Shown here in pieces: positions 25,601 through 33,529 of a stretch of DNA of 64,000 nt (positions are counted from its first letter, which is position 1; every line of letters starts with the position of its first letter). The notes below the pieces were generated by a model. It ran no database searches. It was not told the origin of the DNA and was given only the letters and a program-made list of their open reading frames with translations. The DNA comes from Chlorops oryzae. Taxonomy: Eukaryota > Arthropoda > Insecta > Diptera > Chloropidae. A program made the translations under genes and the position numbers. The DNA lies in assembly GCA_020466095.1 (NCBI GenBank), contig CM035808.1, forward strand, positions 30,578,959-30,642,958, given 5' to 3'.

Positions 25601-28600
25601 CTCTTTCATCTCTTTAAATTTTCTCGCCTCGGCCGAGCCTTGAACCGCTGACCTCCACACTTCGCTGGGCGAACGTCTTAACCATTACGCTAAACGAACG
25701 AATTTAATTTATTGGTCAAAATGCTCACTTGAGCTTAGGTTGGCTCAATTTTGGGAACGTCTTAAGGAATTGTTTCACTCCAAAAATTTTTTGCTTGAAA
25801 AGATTTACCATTAAAAAAAAAACTAAATAAATAAAAAATCCATTAAAAATTTTAGAAGAAAATTTTTTGCCTTAAAAACAACTACACTCTGAACAAATTT
25901 ATTTTTTATATAAAACTGTAATTTAAAAAAAAAATCAAGAAATTCACTCTGCCGCCAGCAGGATAGAACCCCGAAGCTCACGATCGGTCAACTCACAGCT
26001 TAAACAACGAGCTATTGAAAACTCCGGAGACAGTTGATCAAATGCGAACGTTATTAACGTCTCAGTGAACGAAAGCGAATTTGAACATAAAAAGTAACTA
26101 TTTTTCAACTGTTGATTTGACTTCCTTTTCCAGTCCATTTAACGGAATACAGTTTATTTGACCAGCTCTTACTTTAACTGTTCTAAGGGTTGATTTAACA
26201 GTTCTTATTTCTCTCGGTAAATATAATGAGCCGACCATCCACAGTCCAGACAGTCGACGACGACATCTCGTGCGTTTGAGCGACTGACTCATCTGATCGG
26301 CGGGGAGACGGCGACCCGAGTAAATGGAATATGAACCAAGCGAAAAACTGCAATACATACTTGAATTAAATTTATTTCATCTTAATTCAACTCGTTTAGT
26401 AATTTTTGTTTTTTCTCTTTTCCTGTCTGTCAGAAATTGCGATGTGGTTTGCTTTGGCAAGCAATTTATCGAGCGTTGCAATGCGTTTATGTTGTTTTTA
26501 ATTATTTTTGTTTCTTTACTTTTTATGAGTTTTTTATTTTTTTTTTTTTTTGCACCTATTTCTATGTTTTACTTCGAATACTAGCTTTTTTTTATTTCAT
26601 TGCACTTATTGATCAATGAGAAAACAAAAACGGAAAGAGAGAAAAACTATTTTTAATTCAAAGTGTAAAAAACAACGAAGCAAATAGATTCTTGATTTTT
26701 AAAGTCCCAAAATTTGCGCATGCCATGAATTAGAAAATGGCTCAAAGAAGGAAATTAGTGAAAATAAAATCATTTTTTTTTTTATAAAATCGTTAGAGGT
26801 ACACCATAGTCACTGCTACGTTCTCTCCGCTTTAAAAAGCGCTTTGATTGAAAGATGAAACTCGTTAGGTTTTCTATTATGACTCATACGAATTGGTTTC
26901 TTCTGTCGTGTAATGCTAGGACAGTGTTGCCTCGACACAAGACTCGACAAAAATGTATTGTAAGCGTGATATAAACATTTCCTGCTAAAAATCATCGAAA
27001 CTTGTGTCATTGTCATCCTTCAATCGACTGATTTCATTTCGATATAAACATAAAAAGGGTTCCCGTAATTTCTTGGTGGTTCTTATATCCGGGAAGTACT
27101 GTAACGATAATATGCAAGAACTTTAAATGGCAATGTTTCTTCAAAGTTGGTTCTACTTTGCTTTTTTTGATACTTTCGCAGTTTCTATCTTAGAAGTAAT
27201 GAGCTCATTTCATTAACATATATTGGCTCTCCTTAAAATAAATCAATAGTAGTTTCTAATTGACCAATTTTTGTATTTCTTTAATAATTATTATTATCTT
27301 TAATAATTATTATTTGGGCTTTTGGTCCAAGTATTCAATCAAGAATACAAAAAAGGTTCGGAAAAACTTTCTAAACTTATGAGAGGCCGCTCAGGAGAGG
27401 TCGCAATCGTCCAAAACTCAGCTCAAATGCATGTTTTTAGTATCCATTAATTTAATGGTCCGCCAAATGGGGATTTTACTGTATGATATAACGATATTTA
27501 TACAAAAACAACGTGTTGATTTGGTAGAAAATTGAGAATTTCAATTTTGTAAACAACTTCATGCCAATTTTTAGCAAAGCGATCAGACAGAAGCAAGAAG
27601 AAAAATGCATTTAAAAGAAACTCTCAAATGAATTTTTGCGAAGAACCGACAAGAAGTATGAAGAAAAAATAGAGAACTATCGATGATTTAGGTATGAAAA
27701 AATGTTCGAAAAAGCACTGAAACGTAGCCAGCCGCAAGATAATTGGTTAAACTTTCTTCAATATTGTGTTTTTATAATAAAAAAAAAAAATTTTTTAAAT
27801 TAAAAAATACAAAAATAAAACATGGAGAACATTTCGGGATATCATCTTCCAACGCTGCTACTTGAGTGTCCGACTAGGGTTCGAGAAAAATTCGCCGTAA
27901 AAACGACACAAATTGCGTTCAAAACGATGAGAAAATGCCGTAAAAATATCCTAATTTATTCATCTGGAAAATGTCCTTAAAATCTTTGACTAAGGGCCGT
28001 TTTCTCATCTTTTTTTTATCTGTAAGTTAAATTATCCTGATGATAATTTCATTAAAATTTGATTAATAAGTCAAAGAAATTGAAATTTAACTGGCAGATA
28101 GAGATTAAAAGTAGGATGAGAAAACGGCCCTAATGCTACTAAACTAAAGTAATTTCAAATAATTTTTACCTAAAATTAAATTTTAAAACAAAATAATGTT
28201 GAGTTTTAAACTATACAACAAAGACCTTAAGGGCATTTTTCAGAGGAATGAGCTGTGAGAATTTACCATCATTTTTACACTAGTTTTAACAATTTTTCGT
28301 TTTTCGTCATTTTAGGGAATTTTTTCCGATCCCTAATCGTCTCTTTTTTTAAATAGATAGGGTATGGAAAATTATGGGTATGGGTCAAATACCCATTCCC
28401 CATAAAATTTCTTTCCACAAATATTAAAAAAAGAAGAAGTTTACTCTCGAGAAAATTAAATTCTCCGGGAATTTGTACATAATCAGGCTGTTTATGAATT
28501 AAAACCTCTCAATTTCGCATCTTTTAATAAAATTTCATTGACGAAACAGAGTTCTTGAGCCATTGAAAAAAGAAAAAAGAGTTCAAAACTTATTTAAAAA

Positions 28601-30079
28601 GGTATATTAACTGACTTTCCCCAATGCCACCGCCCAATTATTTATGCTTTTGAAACTATGAATGCTTATGCTTTTATTTCTCTTGTAACAATTACATAAC
28701 CGAGAATACAGCAACAGTACAACATTAGCAATAACATTGAACGTAAACGAGCGATGCATGAATAACCATAGAAACAATAGTGCAATTTATGAATCCAAAC
28801 GGAAAGGGGAAGTTAAATAAAAGTGCAGACTGGTCATCACGATCATTTGAAAAGAGCAACGCTGCCCTTGTAAACTAAAACGAAGAATAAATGACAAATG
28901 CACAAATAAAAAATAAAAAAATGGAAATTGTAAAAAAAGAAAAGAAAATTGAAAACAAAAAGTTACTTGAAGGGTAAACAAGAATTTAAAGAGTCGATAC
29001 AATCCCTCAGTCGTTCCCTCACTCACTCATTCAGCCAACCAACCAACCAACCAACCAACCCAACCAAGTCTACAGTCATTCAGTTAATCAATGTTTGAGC
29101 ATTGAACAATAGTAATTGAAGAAGAGAGAAGCATACACAACGGCTCGTAATTCGCATAGTAGCATGGCGAACATGAATGAGTGAGTATACATGCGATGTT
29201 AAAATGAAAAATCTATAAGGCGCTCGTATACCGAAAAACGTTACATATAGCAGCCAGCATGACATTGTCATCGTAGACGCATCGCATCGAATCCATCATT
29301 TCATATGGTCATGTTAATGACCCAGATTTTCACCCCTCCCCAACTGCTTTTAGCTAGACCTTAAACTTTAGTAGGAAAAAAAAAATTAGTTCTTTACTTT
29401 GATGAGTAAAGGATTTTCTTTTGCGCAGGTATTTCAATATCCGAAGAGTTTCCATTTAAGTCGGGCTTTTGACTCATAACACTTTCGTTTTGCTTAACAC
29501 TTGTTTTGTTATGCTTTCGAATAAAAAAAAAAAAGAAAAGAACAGGAAGCAAAGCATAAAACGAACAAGAATGTCAACGCATTGATTTTTCTCCATACTA
29601 AAGGGACGACGCGATTGTGGTGGCTACAACAACACACATTGCAATATACATACGAAGGGGAGGCGAAGAGCTTGAAACAGCATTCTATCGCGCACAAGCT
29701 ACAACGATGCGTAATGATTAAACGAACAAGTACAAGAAAAAAAAGGGGCGGAGGTAGTTACGTAGGTGGCTTCATAATAATAATAAATTCCCCAACAATG
29801 TAACGCCACTGGACATCAAAAAAAAAAAAAAAAAAAAATCATTAAACTATCAATGACTAAGACGGTAGCCCCAAAATTCATTGATTATTCACACACACTC
29901 GCATCCAAAAGAGAGTAAGGTCATCATACTTACTTGCCAACGAAGTTCTCGAGCACAGAACTCTTTCCAGCCGATTGTCCACCCACGACAGCAATCTGCG
30001 GCAAGTCCAATTGCATATGCACACCCAATTGGGTGAATGCATCTTGCAATTTATTAACAATCGGAATCAATGAATCCAT
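7635..30079 (-). CDS. shi: shibire, dynamin large GTPase (whole gene, spliced)
   Basis: Dynamin assembles around the necks of clathrin-coated pits and uses GTP hydrolysis to sever them; in flies it is needed for synaptic vesicle recycling. I joined exons by splice sites and phase: 30079-29934, 23011-22938, 22843-22087, 22016-21900, 21824-21596, 21532-21375, 21100-20994, 19478-19285, 19209-19090, 15787-15584, 15509-15416, 15339-15203, 15147-14996, then 11699-11549 (long form, 879 aa) or 7716-7635 (short form, 856 aa). All phases agree. The GTPase domain has P-loop GGQSAGKSS (residues 33-41, Lys39), switch threonine Thr60, DLPG (131-134) and TKLD (200-203). Middle-domain residues follow, then PH (about 514-625), GED (about 643-740) and a proline/glycine-rich tail (about 747-829). 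Length matches fly dynamin. No frameshift or missing catalytic residue was seen. The 5' UTR exons were not placed. Confidence 0.96.
7717..8948. other. shibire distal intron (to the short-form last exon)
   Basis: AT-rich with a poly(T) run at 8580-8600. No gene or clear element was recognised. Confidence 0.4.
8958..9118. mobile_element. CCCGGGGAA-family MITE, copy near 9.0 kb
   Basis: The left end reads CAGCCCCTGACTCTAAG then AATTCCCGGGGAA. The right end reads TTTTCCCGGGGAAT and finishes with gaatagggctgag. It is shorter than copy 1 and has no coding capacity. Confidence 0.6.
9125..10508. other. Intronic AT-rich DNA
   Basis: Nothing recognised beyond homopolymer runs (for example poly(T) at 9809-9826). 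Confidence 0.35.
10513..11102. mobile_element. Possible piggyBac-like non-autonomous element
   Basis: It is bounded by TTAA at 10509-10512 and 11103-11106. The ends start CCCCCTGACCATC and, on the other strand, CCCTCAAACCGATGG. TTAA duplications with C-rich termini fit piggyBac. Inside, GCAGCTGACGT occurs in inverted orientation (about 10784 and 11025-11035), and a second TTAACCCC lies near 10775. Terminal identity is limited, so the boundary is tentative. Confidence 0.4.
11107..11548 (-). other. Probable 3' UTR of the long shibire form
   Basis: The sequence follows the TAA at 11549-11551 on the minus strand and is AT-rich. No AATAAA was confidently located, so the 3' end is unplaced. Confidence 0.4.
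11549..11699 (-). CDS. shi: shibire last exon, long form
   Basis: It follows the acceptor tttaaag and completes the split codon AC+C. It encodes 49 residues plus the shared threonine, including G-A-V-G-G-A-I and [12 protein letters not shown], and ends N-V-F-A-T-R-F-K before TAA. I recognise this as the C-terminal tail of the long Drosophila dynamin isoform. Confidence 0.92.
11700..14045. other. shibire intron 13, no gene recognised
   Basis: AT-rich, with poly(T) at 13619-13642. No supported element or gene. Confidence 0.4.
14050..14275. mobile_element. CCCGGGGAA-family MITE, copy near 14.1 kb
   Basis: The left end is cagtcggattctaaacattc followed by ACGGGGAA. The right end is CTCCCGGGGAATATGC followed by tttagaatagagctgtt. 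It lies inside shibire intron 13. Confidence 0.6.
14280..14995. other. shibire intron 13, proximal part
   Basis: AT-rich, nothing recognised. Confidence 0.35.
14996..15147 (-). CDS. shi: shibire coding exon 13 (proline-rich domain)
   Basis: Begins after tttttaag and ends at the donor AAC|gtaagt. It encodes G-S-M-G-G-V then [15 protein letters not shown] and two G-G-R-P-like blocks, the binding region for SH3 proteins such as amphiphysin, endophilin and Dap160. The donor leaves a split codon used by both last exons. The GC content is far above that of the introns. Confidence 0.93.
15203..15339 (-). CDS. shi: shibire coding exon 12
   Basis: Acceptor cctcaatag, donor CAG|gtaaac. It encodes the end of the GED linker and the start of the proline-rich tail ([14 protein letters not shown]). 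Confidence 0.94.
15416..15509 (-). CDS. shi: shibire coding exon 11 (GED)
   Basis: Acceptor ctgaatag, donor ATTG|gtaagt. It encodes [18 protein letters not shown], the C-terminal helix of the GTPase effector domain. Confidence 0.94.
15584..15787 (-). CDS. shi: shibire coding exon 10 (GED)
   Basis: Encodes [19 protein letters not shown] through L-L-A-H-L-Y, the hallmark of the dynamin effector domain. Donor CAG|gtccgt. The acceptor could be at 15787 or 3 bases earlier (15790, adding one Gln); the polypyrimidine tract is weak, so this edge is the least certain in the gene. Confidence 0.9.
15791..19089. other. shibire intron 9
   Basis: 3.3 kb of AT-rich intron with several homopolymers. Open frames at 16736-16954, 17202-17447 and 17578-17778 have no recognised homology. 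No supported element. Confidence 0.45.
19090..19209 (-). CDS. shi: shibire coding exon 9 (end of PH domain)
   Basis: Forty codons, phase 0 at both ends: [10 protein letters not shown] through A-G-V-Y-P-E and a polar linker. Donor GAG|gtatgt. Confidence 0.94.
19285..19478 (-). CDS. shi: shibire coding exon 8 (PH domain core)
   Basis: Encodes [22 protein letters not shown], the lipid-binding PH core that targets PI(4,5)P2. Acceptor attaatag, donor AAG|gtattt. Confidence 0.95.
19630..19663. repeat. (GT)n microsatellite in shibire intron 7
   Basis: About 17 TG units with one interruption near the end, 150 bp upstream of exon 8. Confidence 0.9.
19974..20334. mobile_element. 361-bp TIR element in shibire intron 7
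   Basis: The ends read CAGGCATGCTCTCGAAAT and, on the other strand, CAGGCACGCTCTAGAATT. They are flanked by ATT on both sides (19971-19973, 20335-20337), a possible 3-bp target duplication. No ORF. Confidence 0.5.
20340..20993. other. shibire intron 7, remaining part
   Basis: Purine-rich, AT-rich sequence adjacent to exon 7; no element recognised. Confidence 0.4.
20994..21100 (-). CDS. shi: shibire coding exon 7 (start of PH domain)
   Basis: Acceptor aatttcag, donor AAAG|gtcagt. It encodes [20 protein letters not shown], then [13 protein letters not shown]. Confidence 0.94.
21375..21532 (-). CDS. shi: shibire coding exon 6 (stalk)
   Basis: Begins [15 protein letters not shown] and ends F-I-G-F-A-K at the donor AA|gtgagt. 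This is part of the stalk (middle domain) used for dynamin oligomerisation. Confidence 0.95.
21596..21824 (-). CDS. shi: shibire coding exon 5 (middle domain)
   Basis: Acceptor caacag, donor AAG|gtaaag. It encodes [15 protein letters not shown] through V-V-R-F-C-T-D-K. Confidence 0.95.
21900..22016 (-). CDS. shi: shibire coding exon 4 (middle domain)
   Basis: Acceptor ttttcag, donor CG|gttagc. It encodes [20 protein letters not shown] and K-I-N-R-I-F-H-E-R. Confidence 0.95.
22087..22843 (-). CDS. shi: shibire coding exon 3 (most of the GTPase domain)
   Basis: The largest exon, 757 bp. It holds the DLPG and TKLD guanine-binding motifs and runs to M-L-Q at the donor CA|gtacgt. The acceptor (gaataaag) has a poor polypyrimidine tract and an (AT)n run just upstream, but the phase is correct. 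Confidence 0.97.
22938..23011 (-). CDS. shi: shibire coding exon 2 (switch I)
   Basis: Encodes [15 protein letters not shown] with the catalytic switch I threonine. Acceptor acaatag, donor CGG|gtaaga. Confidence 0.96.
23950..24092. mobile_element. Degenerate relative of the TAA-flanked MITE at 27994
   Basis: It shares the internal motif TATCCTGATGATAATT and the stretch through taactggcagatagag with the copy at 27994-28130, but its ends are altered (gggacgttttctaatc at the left; right terminus lost). Confidence 0.6.
24231..24383. mobile_element. Inverted-repeat element (acttgg...ccaagt)
   Basis: The left arm, acttggaaagtaaagctc, and the reverse complement of the right arm, acttggcaagcaaagctc, match at 16 of 18 positions. 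The terminal motif resembles the hairpin at 5846-5908. No ORF. Confidence 0.5.
25625..25700 (-). other. tRNA-like module inside the TIR element
   Basis: On the minus strand an A-box-like TAGCGTAATGG is followed at tRNA spacing by a B-box-like GGTTCAAGGCT. It does not fold convincingly as a full tRNA by eye, so it is reported as tRNA-derived sequence only. Confidence 0.5.
25950..26022 (-). other. Second tRNA-like module inside the same element
   Basis: On the minus strand TAGCTCGTTG (A-box-like) precedes GGTTCTATCCT (B-box-like), with tRNA-type spacing. Weaker than the module at 25625-25700. Confidence 0.4.
27994..28130. mobile_element. PIF/Harbinger-type (Tourist-like) MITE, 137 bp
   Basis: Perfect 16-bp terminal inverted repeats, GGGCCGTTTTCTCATC, are flanked by TAA at 27991-27993 and 28131-28133. 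A 3-bp TWA duplication with G-rich ends fits PIF/Harbinger. Intact-looking copy in shibire intron 1. Confidence 0.75.
28330..28495. mobile_element. CCCGGGGAA-family MITE, partial reversed copy
   Basis: It matches the interior of copy 1 (1690-1830) in reverse orientation, including the gggtatgggtcaaataccca palindrome, and ends with ctccgggaatttgtacataa then tcaggctg. The opposite terminus is missing. Confidence 0.5.
29034..29067. repeat. (CCAA)n microsatellite
   Basis: About eight units in shibire intron 1. Confidence 0.85.
29934..30079 (-). CDS. shi: shibire coding exon 1 (start and P-loop)
   Basis: The ATG at 30079 opens [16 protein letters not shown]-loop G-G-Q-S-A-G-K-S-S follows. Donor AA|gtaagt. 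The start context is good (gcaggaATGG), and the N-terminus is the one expected for dynamin. Confidence 0.97.
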
Positions 30080-31583
30080 TCCTGCTCTTTAGCTAAAGCT
30101 CACGCTCAAGCTCCAGACATTCAATGCACCGTCTCCTTTACAATTTTCTTTGTCTTTTTTATATATATTCAACAAGAAATTTTTAATTTGATTTTAGCTC
30201 GAAAACGAAATTCGCAAAATTCTTATTTTTCACGTATCTATTAGAGCTGTAGCAACCCGTGTGTGCTCGTTACTGAATAGCGGGTGCACCATCTAGTCGG
30301 TACACACAAGTGCAATTCGTTACTCGTACTTTACGTAGAGTTGAACGTATGGCATATGTTTCGAAACCATCCAATTTGAATGCGTGAGAAAGAAAGAGAA
30401 GCACAGATTGTTCCGCAACATTTAACAAACAACCGTCTCTTTTATTCGCTCCTATTTTCCTAATTACTCAAATATTTCAAAACTCATGTTCGTGTGTCTG
30501 GCAATGCACTATGCAATTTTTAAGCCTAGACTCCACTAGGAAAGAAGGTCACCAGTAGCAGTAGTAGCAGTAGTAATAGTAAAAATTAGAAAAACCTAAA
30601 CACACGCCTGTCTTAAAATACAGAAAAGTGATATACGGCTCATTGACCTACAAACAGTCAATACGTATCGTAACGTAACGTGACGGACGAACAAAATAAA
30701 TTTTTTCAGTGTATTTCCGTTTTCGCGCCACCTTCTGGTTAACGTCGCAGCCACACGTTCAATAATTTGCTTTCAAGTTGAGCACACCTACTGGTTGCCA
30801 AAATTCTTTAAAATTGAAGCTATGACGTAGGCTGCACGCAACTTGAAAGGCAATTTTATTTTCAAAATGCCGTCGTCAAGGAAACAACTTAGAATGCAAC
30901 TATGATTAGCTGTTAAAAACTTGAACGTAAAATTGAAACGGAGCTTGAAAGAAAAATTGAAGTCAAGTTGGCGTTCAAGTTCTAAAAGTAAGAGTGTGTT
31001 AGTAAAATGTTTTGAATGCATGGGAACTTGAAAGGCAAAAATTGAACGTGGTGCTGCCGTGTAATTAAAAAAACAACATCCAAGTATTACCTATCACCAA
31101 GAAATATTTCATTAAAATCAATAGGTATCATTTTGAGAAACATAAAGCTTAAGGTACAGTATGCACGACAGCCCGACACGATTTCCGAATTTCGATTCTC
31201 CGAATTTTGATTCCCATACTGCAATACTTGGTGTAAATACAAGGAAGGTGGAATTCTATCGGCAAATTTTTTTTGGATTTTAATTCGTAACCTGGTGAAA
31301 AACACCCGGTTTGCACAGATTAGTTGAAAATATAGTTATTTTTGAATGAATATGTGAAAACCGGATGCTTTTCCTCAGTGCGCGAGGAATTGAAATAGAA
31401 AATATTCTGACGTAGACACAATTCCACCTTCCTTATGAATACCGCTATTAATTCAAATTAATATGCGGTATACTTTCGGGGGAAATATTTGCTCATAATG
31501 GCTACTAATGTCGACTAATGCAACCCTGCATAAATATGTCAATCGAACGGAAATGCCTTCAAGTGTCATCCAGCCGTCATCGG
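30080..31583. promoter_or_regulatory. Divergent intergenic region between shibire and RpLP2
   Basis: About 1.5 kb separates the shibire start codon from the likely RpLP2 transcription start. It should contain the shibire 5' UTR and both promoters. Seen: the octamer tcgttact twice near 30269 and 30320, repeated acttgaa motifs at 30765-31040, and a TIR element at about 31241-31434. No TATA box was assigned. Confidence 0.5.
31241..31434. mobile_element. Small TIR element upstream of RpLP2
   Basis: The left end AAGGAAGGTGGAATTCTAT and the right end (reverse complement AAGGAAGGTGGAATTGTGT) match at 17 of 19 positions. It lies about 150 bp upstream of the RpLP2 start. The target duplication is unclear. 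Confidence 0.5.
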
Positions 31584-31663
31584 TCTTTTCGTTTCACAGT
31601 TTTGTTGGCGAAAGTTAAGATTTTGTGCTGTACGCGTTTCGTGTCGAACAAAAGGACTTAAAT
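31584..31663 (+). promoter_or_regulatory. RpLP2: RpLP2 5' UTR exon with TOP-like start
   Basis: A pyrimidine tract (tcttttcgtttc, about 31583-31594) is typical of the 5' terminal oligopyrimidine start of ribosomal-protein mRNAs and sets the probable start. The exon ends at the donor AAAT|gtaagt (31663/31664). The intron runs to tttttag at 31858, one base before the ATG. Confidence 0.65.
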
Positions 31664-31859
31664 GTAAGTAAAACATATAAGACTTGTACTAGAATAACAC
31701 TCAGTCCATTATGCAACTGATTAATCAATCAGAAACTCGATTTTCCCAGTGATGTGTTAACTATTGAAAGATTTGAAAAAGTTGCTCATATGATGAGACA
31801 CTTCACAGTTTTAAGTAGAACACCGGGAAGTCTTATAATGTTTCTTAATTGTTTTTAGC

Positions 31860-32195
31860 ATGCGTTACGTGGCTGCATACTTGTTGGCTGCCCTCGGCGG
31901 CAACGAAACCCCCAAAAATGCCGATCTCGAAAAGATCTTGAGCTCAGTCGGTATTGAGATTGACGCTGAGCGTCTTAGCAAAGTCATCAAGGAGCTGAAC
32001 GGCAAATCGATCGATCAGTTAATCGAACAAGGTCGTGAGAAGCTGTCTTCCATGCCTGTCGGTGGTGGTGCCGCTGTTGCAGCTGCCGCTCCTGCTGATG
32101 CTCCAGTTGCCGCTGCCAAGGAGGAGAAGAAAGAAGAGAAGAAGGAGGAATCCGAGTCTGAGGACGACGATATGGGTTTCGGTCTCTTCGAATAG
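31860..32195 (+). CDS. RpLP2: 60S acidic ribosomal protein P2
   Basis: A 111-aa protein of the ribosomal stalk, which binds elongation factors and stimulates their GTPases as a P1/P2 dimer on P0. The N-terminal dimerisation domain [14 protein letters not shown] (residues 1-14) is the P2 signature, distinguishing it from P1. An alanine-rich hinge (about 69-85) leads to the acidic tail [13 protein letters not shown], the conserved factor-binding end; its serines are the usual phosphorylation sites. Length fits P2 (110-115 aa). The ORF is unbroken in one exon and starts right after a 5' UTR intron. Codon use is GC-richer than the surroundings, as expected for a highly expressed gene. Confidence 0.98.
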   Translation: MRYVAAYLLAALGGNETPKNADLEKILSSVGIEIDAERLSKVIKELNGKSIDQLIEQGREKLSSMPVGGGAAVAAAAPADAPVAAAKEEKKEEKKEESESEDDDMGFGLFE

Positions 32196-32545
32196 ACATG
32201 TTTGCACGAGATCCCTTTGGTTTGCGTGGGAAAACTTGTTTTCAATGGGGTGCGTTGGAATTGTTGATATATTTCAAATACTTTTCAAATGATGATTTTA
32301 CTTTAACCATCTTTCGCCTGATAAACGTTGATGATATATACTTTTTCACTGATTGTCTTAAGACAAATGGTTTCTTTTTGCATATGTCGTTTTACTCTAT
32401 TAACTAAATACGTTTTTCTTTTGGTTGCAGGTTTTGATATCGAAGTTCGATGAACACACGGACGCATTTTACTCTAAAGCAGGAGGAAACTTCTTGAATG
32501 TACAAATGTTTTTTAAGAAATAAAACAAGTTTTTACACGTAAGAA
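32196..32545 (+). terminator. RpLP2: RpLP2 3' UTR and poly(A) signal
   Basis: AATAAA at 32519-32524 follows the stop by about 320 bp. A strong acceptor-like ttttcttttggttgcag at 32413-32429 hints at a 3' UTR intron, but no convincing donor was fixed. Confidence 0.6.
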
Positions 32546-32847
32546 AAGAAGTTATGTATTTCAATTCCAAGTCTTCTGGTGAATGCAGCGACTTCTTGGG
32601 TATGTTTTCATTTGATTCCATTTCATGTATTCAATTATGCTAATTCCCGTTTCAATACTTGTTTTTAGGTAAGTGATTGAACTTTTTGACAATCAAGAAT
32701 TTTTGTACATCCAACTGAATTTTGTCTGTCCATGCAACGCAATGATACCTAATTACCTTCCATACAACTAAAATTTTCGTTCGCTTTGATACTTTTGATG
32801 CAAAAACTGGCCGTCTTCGTTTAAAATACATTTTTCGCTTAAAAATA

Positions 32848-33004
32848 CAGTACTCTCTCCTTGCGGACACTCCTCTCAACCGAATACCCTTCTTAAACGG
32901 ACACTTTTTTGGAATGCTTTAGTGCCTATGCCTCTCAAATTTTTTCCTCTTAAGCGGGCATATTTTTCGGTCCCGTAGGTGCCCGCTTAAGAGAGAGTAC
33001 ACTG
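32848..33004. mobile_element. pogo/Tigger-like MITE, 157 bp
   Basis: The left end CAGTACTCTCTCCTTGCGGA and the right end (reverse complement CAGTGTACTCTCTCTTAAGC) are related. They are flanked by TA at 32846-32847 and 33005-33006. The internal cggacac/gcgggcac repeats and 'ctctcttaagcgg' wording are typical of pogo/Tigger termini. About 300 bp downstream of the RpLP2 poly(A) signal. Confidence 0.7.
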
Positions 33005-33282
33005 TAATAAGTTCTTTCGCTCGTCGTATTCCTTCGCTCTCGCCTTTGGACCAAAAATTTTTTAAAACTTGCCGACTCACTGCTCTGCAATACAAAATTT
33101 CACGACCAAAAGCGTTAATTTTACGGCGGAAGAGTTTAATTTCAGCTAAGATGCGCACCTCGTTTTTGATGAAAACCTCGTTAACTCTTTCAGATTTTTT
33201 GATTATTGCAAAGATTTTAGCAGCTTATGCCCATAAGCTATAAGAGTGGAATTTAGGTACCTCGATAAAATTCTATTAACAG

Positions 33283-33527
33283 GGGCCTTATTCTGTATTG
33301 CAATGCGATACGCAAATCGATGCGATTAGCTTATTTCAAGTCGCATTTGGAATGGTTGTTTGCACTTATTATTTCCTTTTTCAGTATAATTGGTATGTTG
33401 GAAATGCATTTCCGAACCTTTCAGTTCATTTTTACGAATCAAAAACTATAAGAAACCGTTCCAATTGCGACTCGAAATAAGCTATCGCATCGATTTGCGT
33501 ATCGCATCGCAATACAGAGTAAGGCCC
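33283..33527. mobile_element. Long-TIR MITE, 245 bp, with CAG flanks
   Basis: Terminal inverted repeats of about 55 bp begin GGGCCTTATTCTGTATTGC and contain cgatacgcaaatcgatgcga. CAG flanks both sides (33280-33282, 33528-33530). CWG or TWA 3-bp duplications are known for Harbinger-type elements. No ORF. Confidence 0.65.
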
Positions 33528-33529
33528 CA

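Larger units (their letters stand above)
25295..26218. mobile_element. 924-bp TIR element with subterminal palindromes and two internal tRNA-like modules
   Basis: The ends ACCGAGAGAAA and TTTCTCTCGGT are exact inverted repeats. Both subterminal zones carry repeated imperfect palindromes of the type GTTNATNTAACTG. The middle holds two tRNA-like stretches read from the minus strand (25625-25700 and 25950-26022). No transposase. No target duplication was recognised, so the superfamily is unknown. Confidence 0.55.
23012..29933. other. shibire intron 1 (6.9 kb)
   Basis: This intron separates the P-loop exon from switch I. Apart from the elements listed individually (23.95, 24.23, 25.3, 28.0, 28.35 kb and a CCAA repeat), I see AT-rich sequence without genes. 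Confidence 0.8.

Noticed and set aside
31987..32245. Minus-strand and frame-shifted open frames over RpLP2
   Set aside because: Shadows of the P2 coding exon, caused by its alanine- and glutamate-rich codons.
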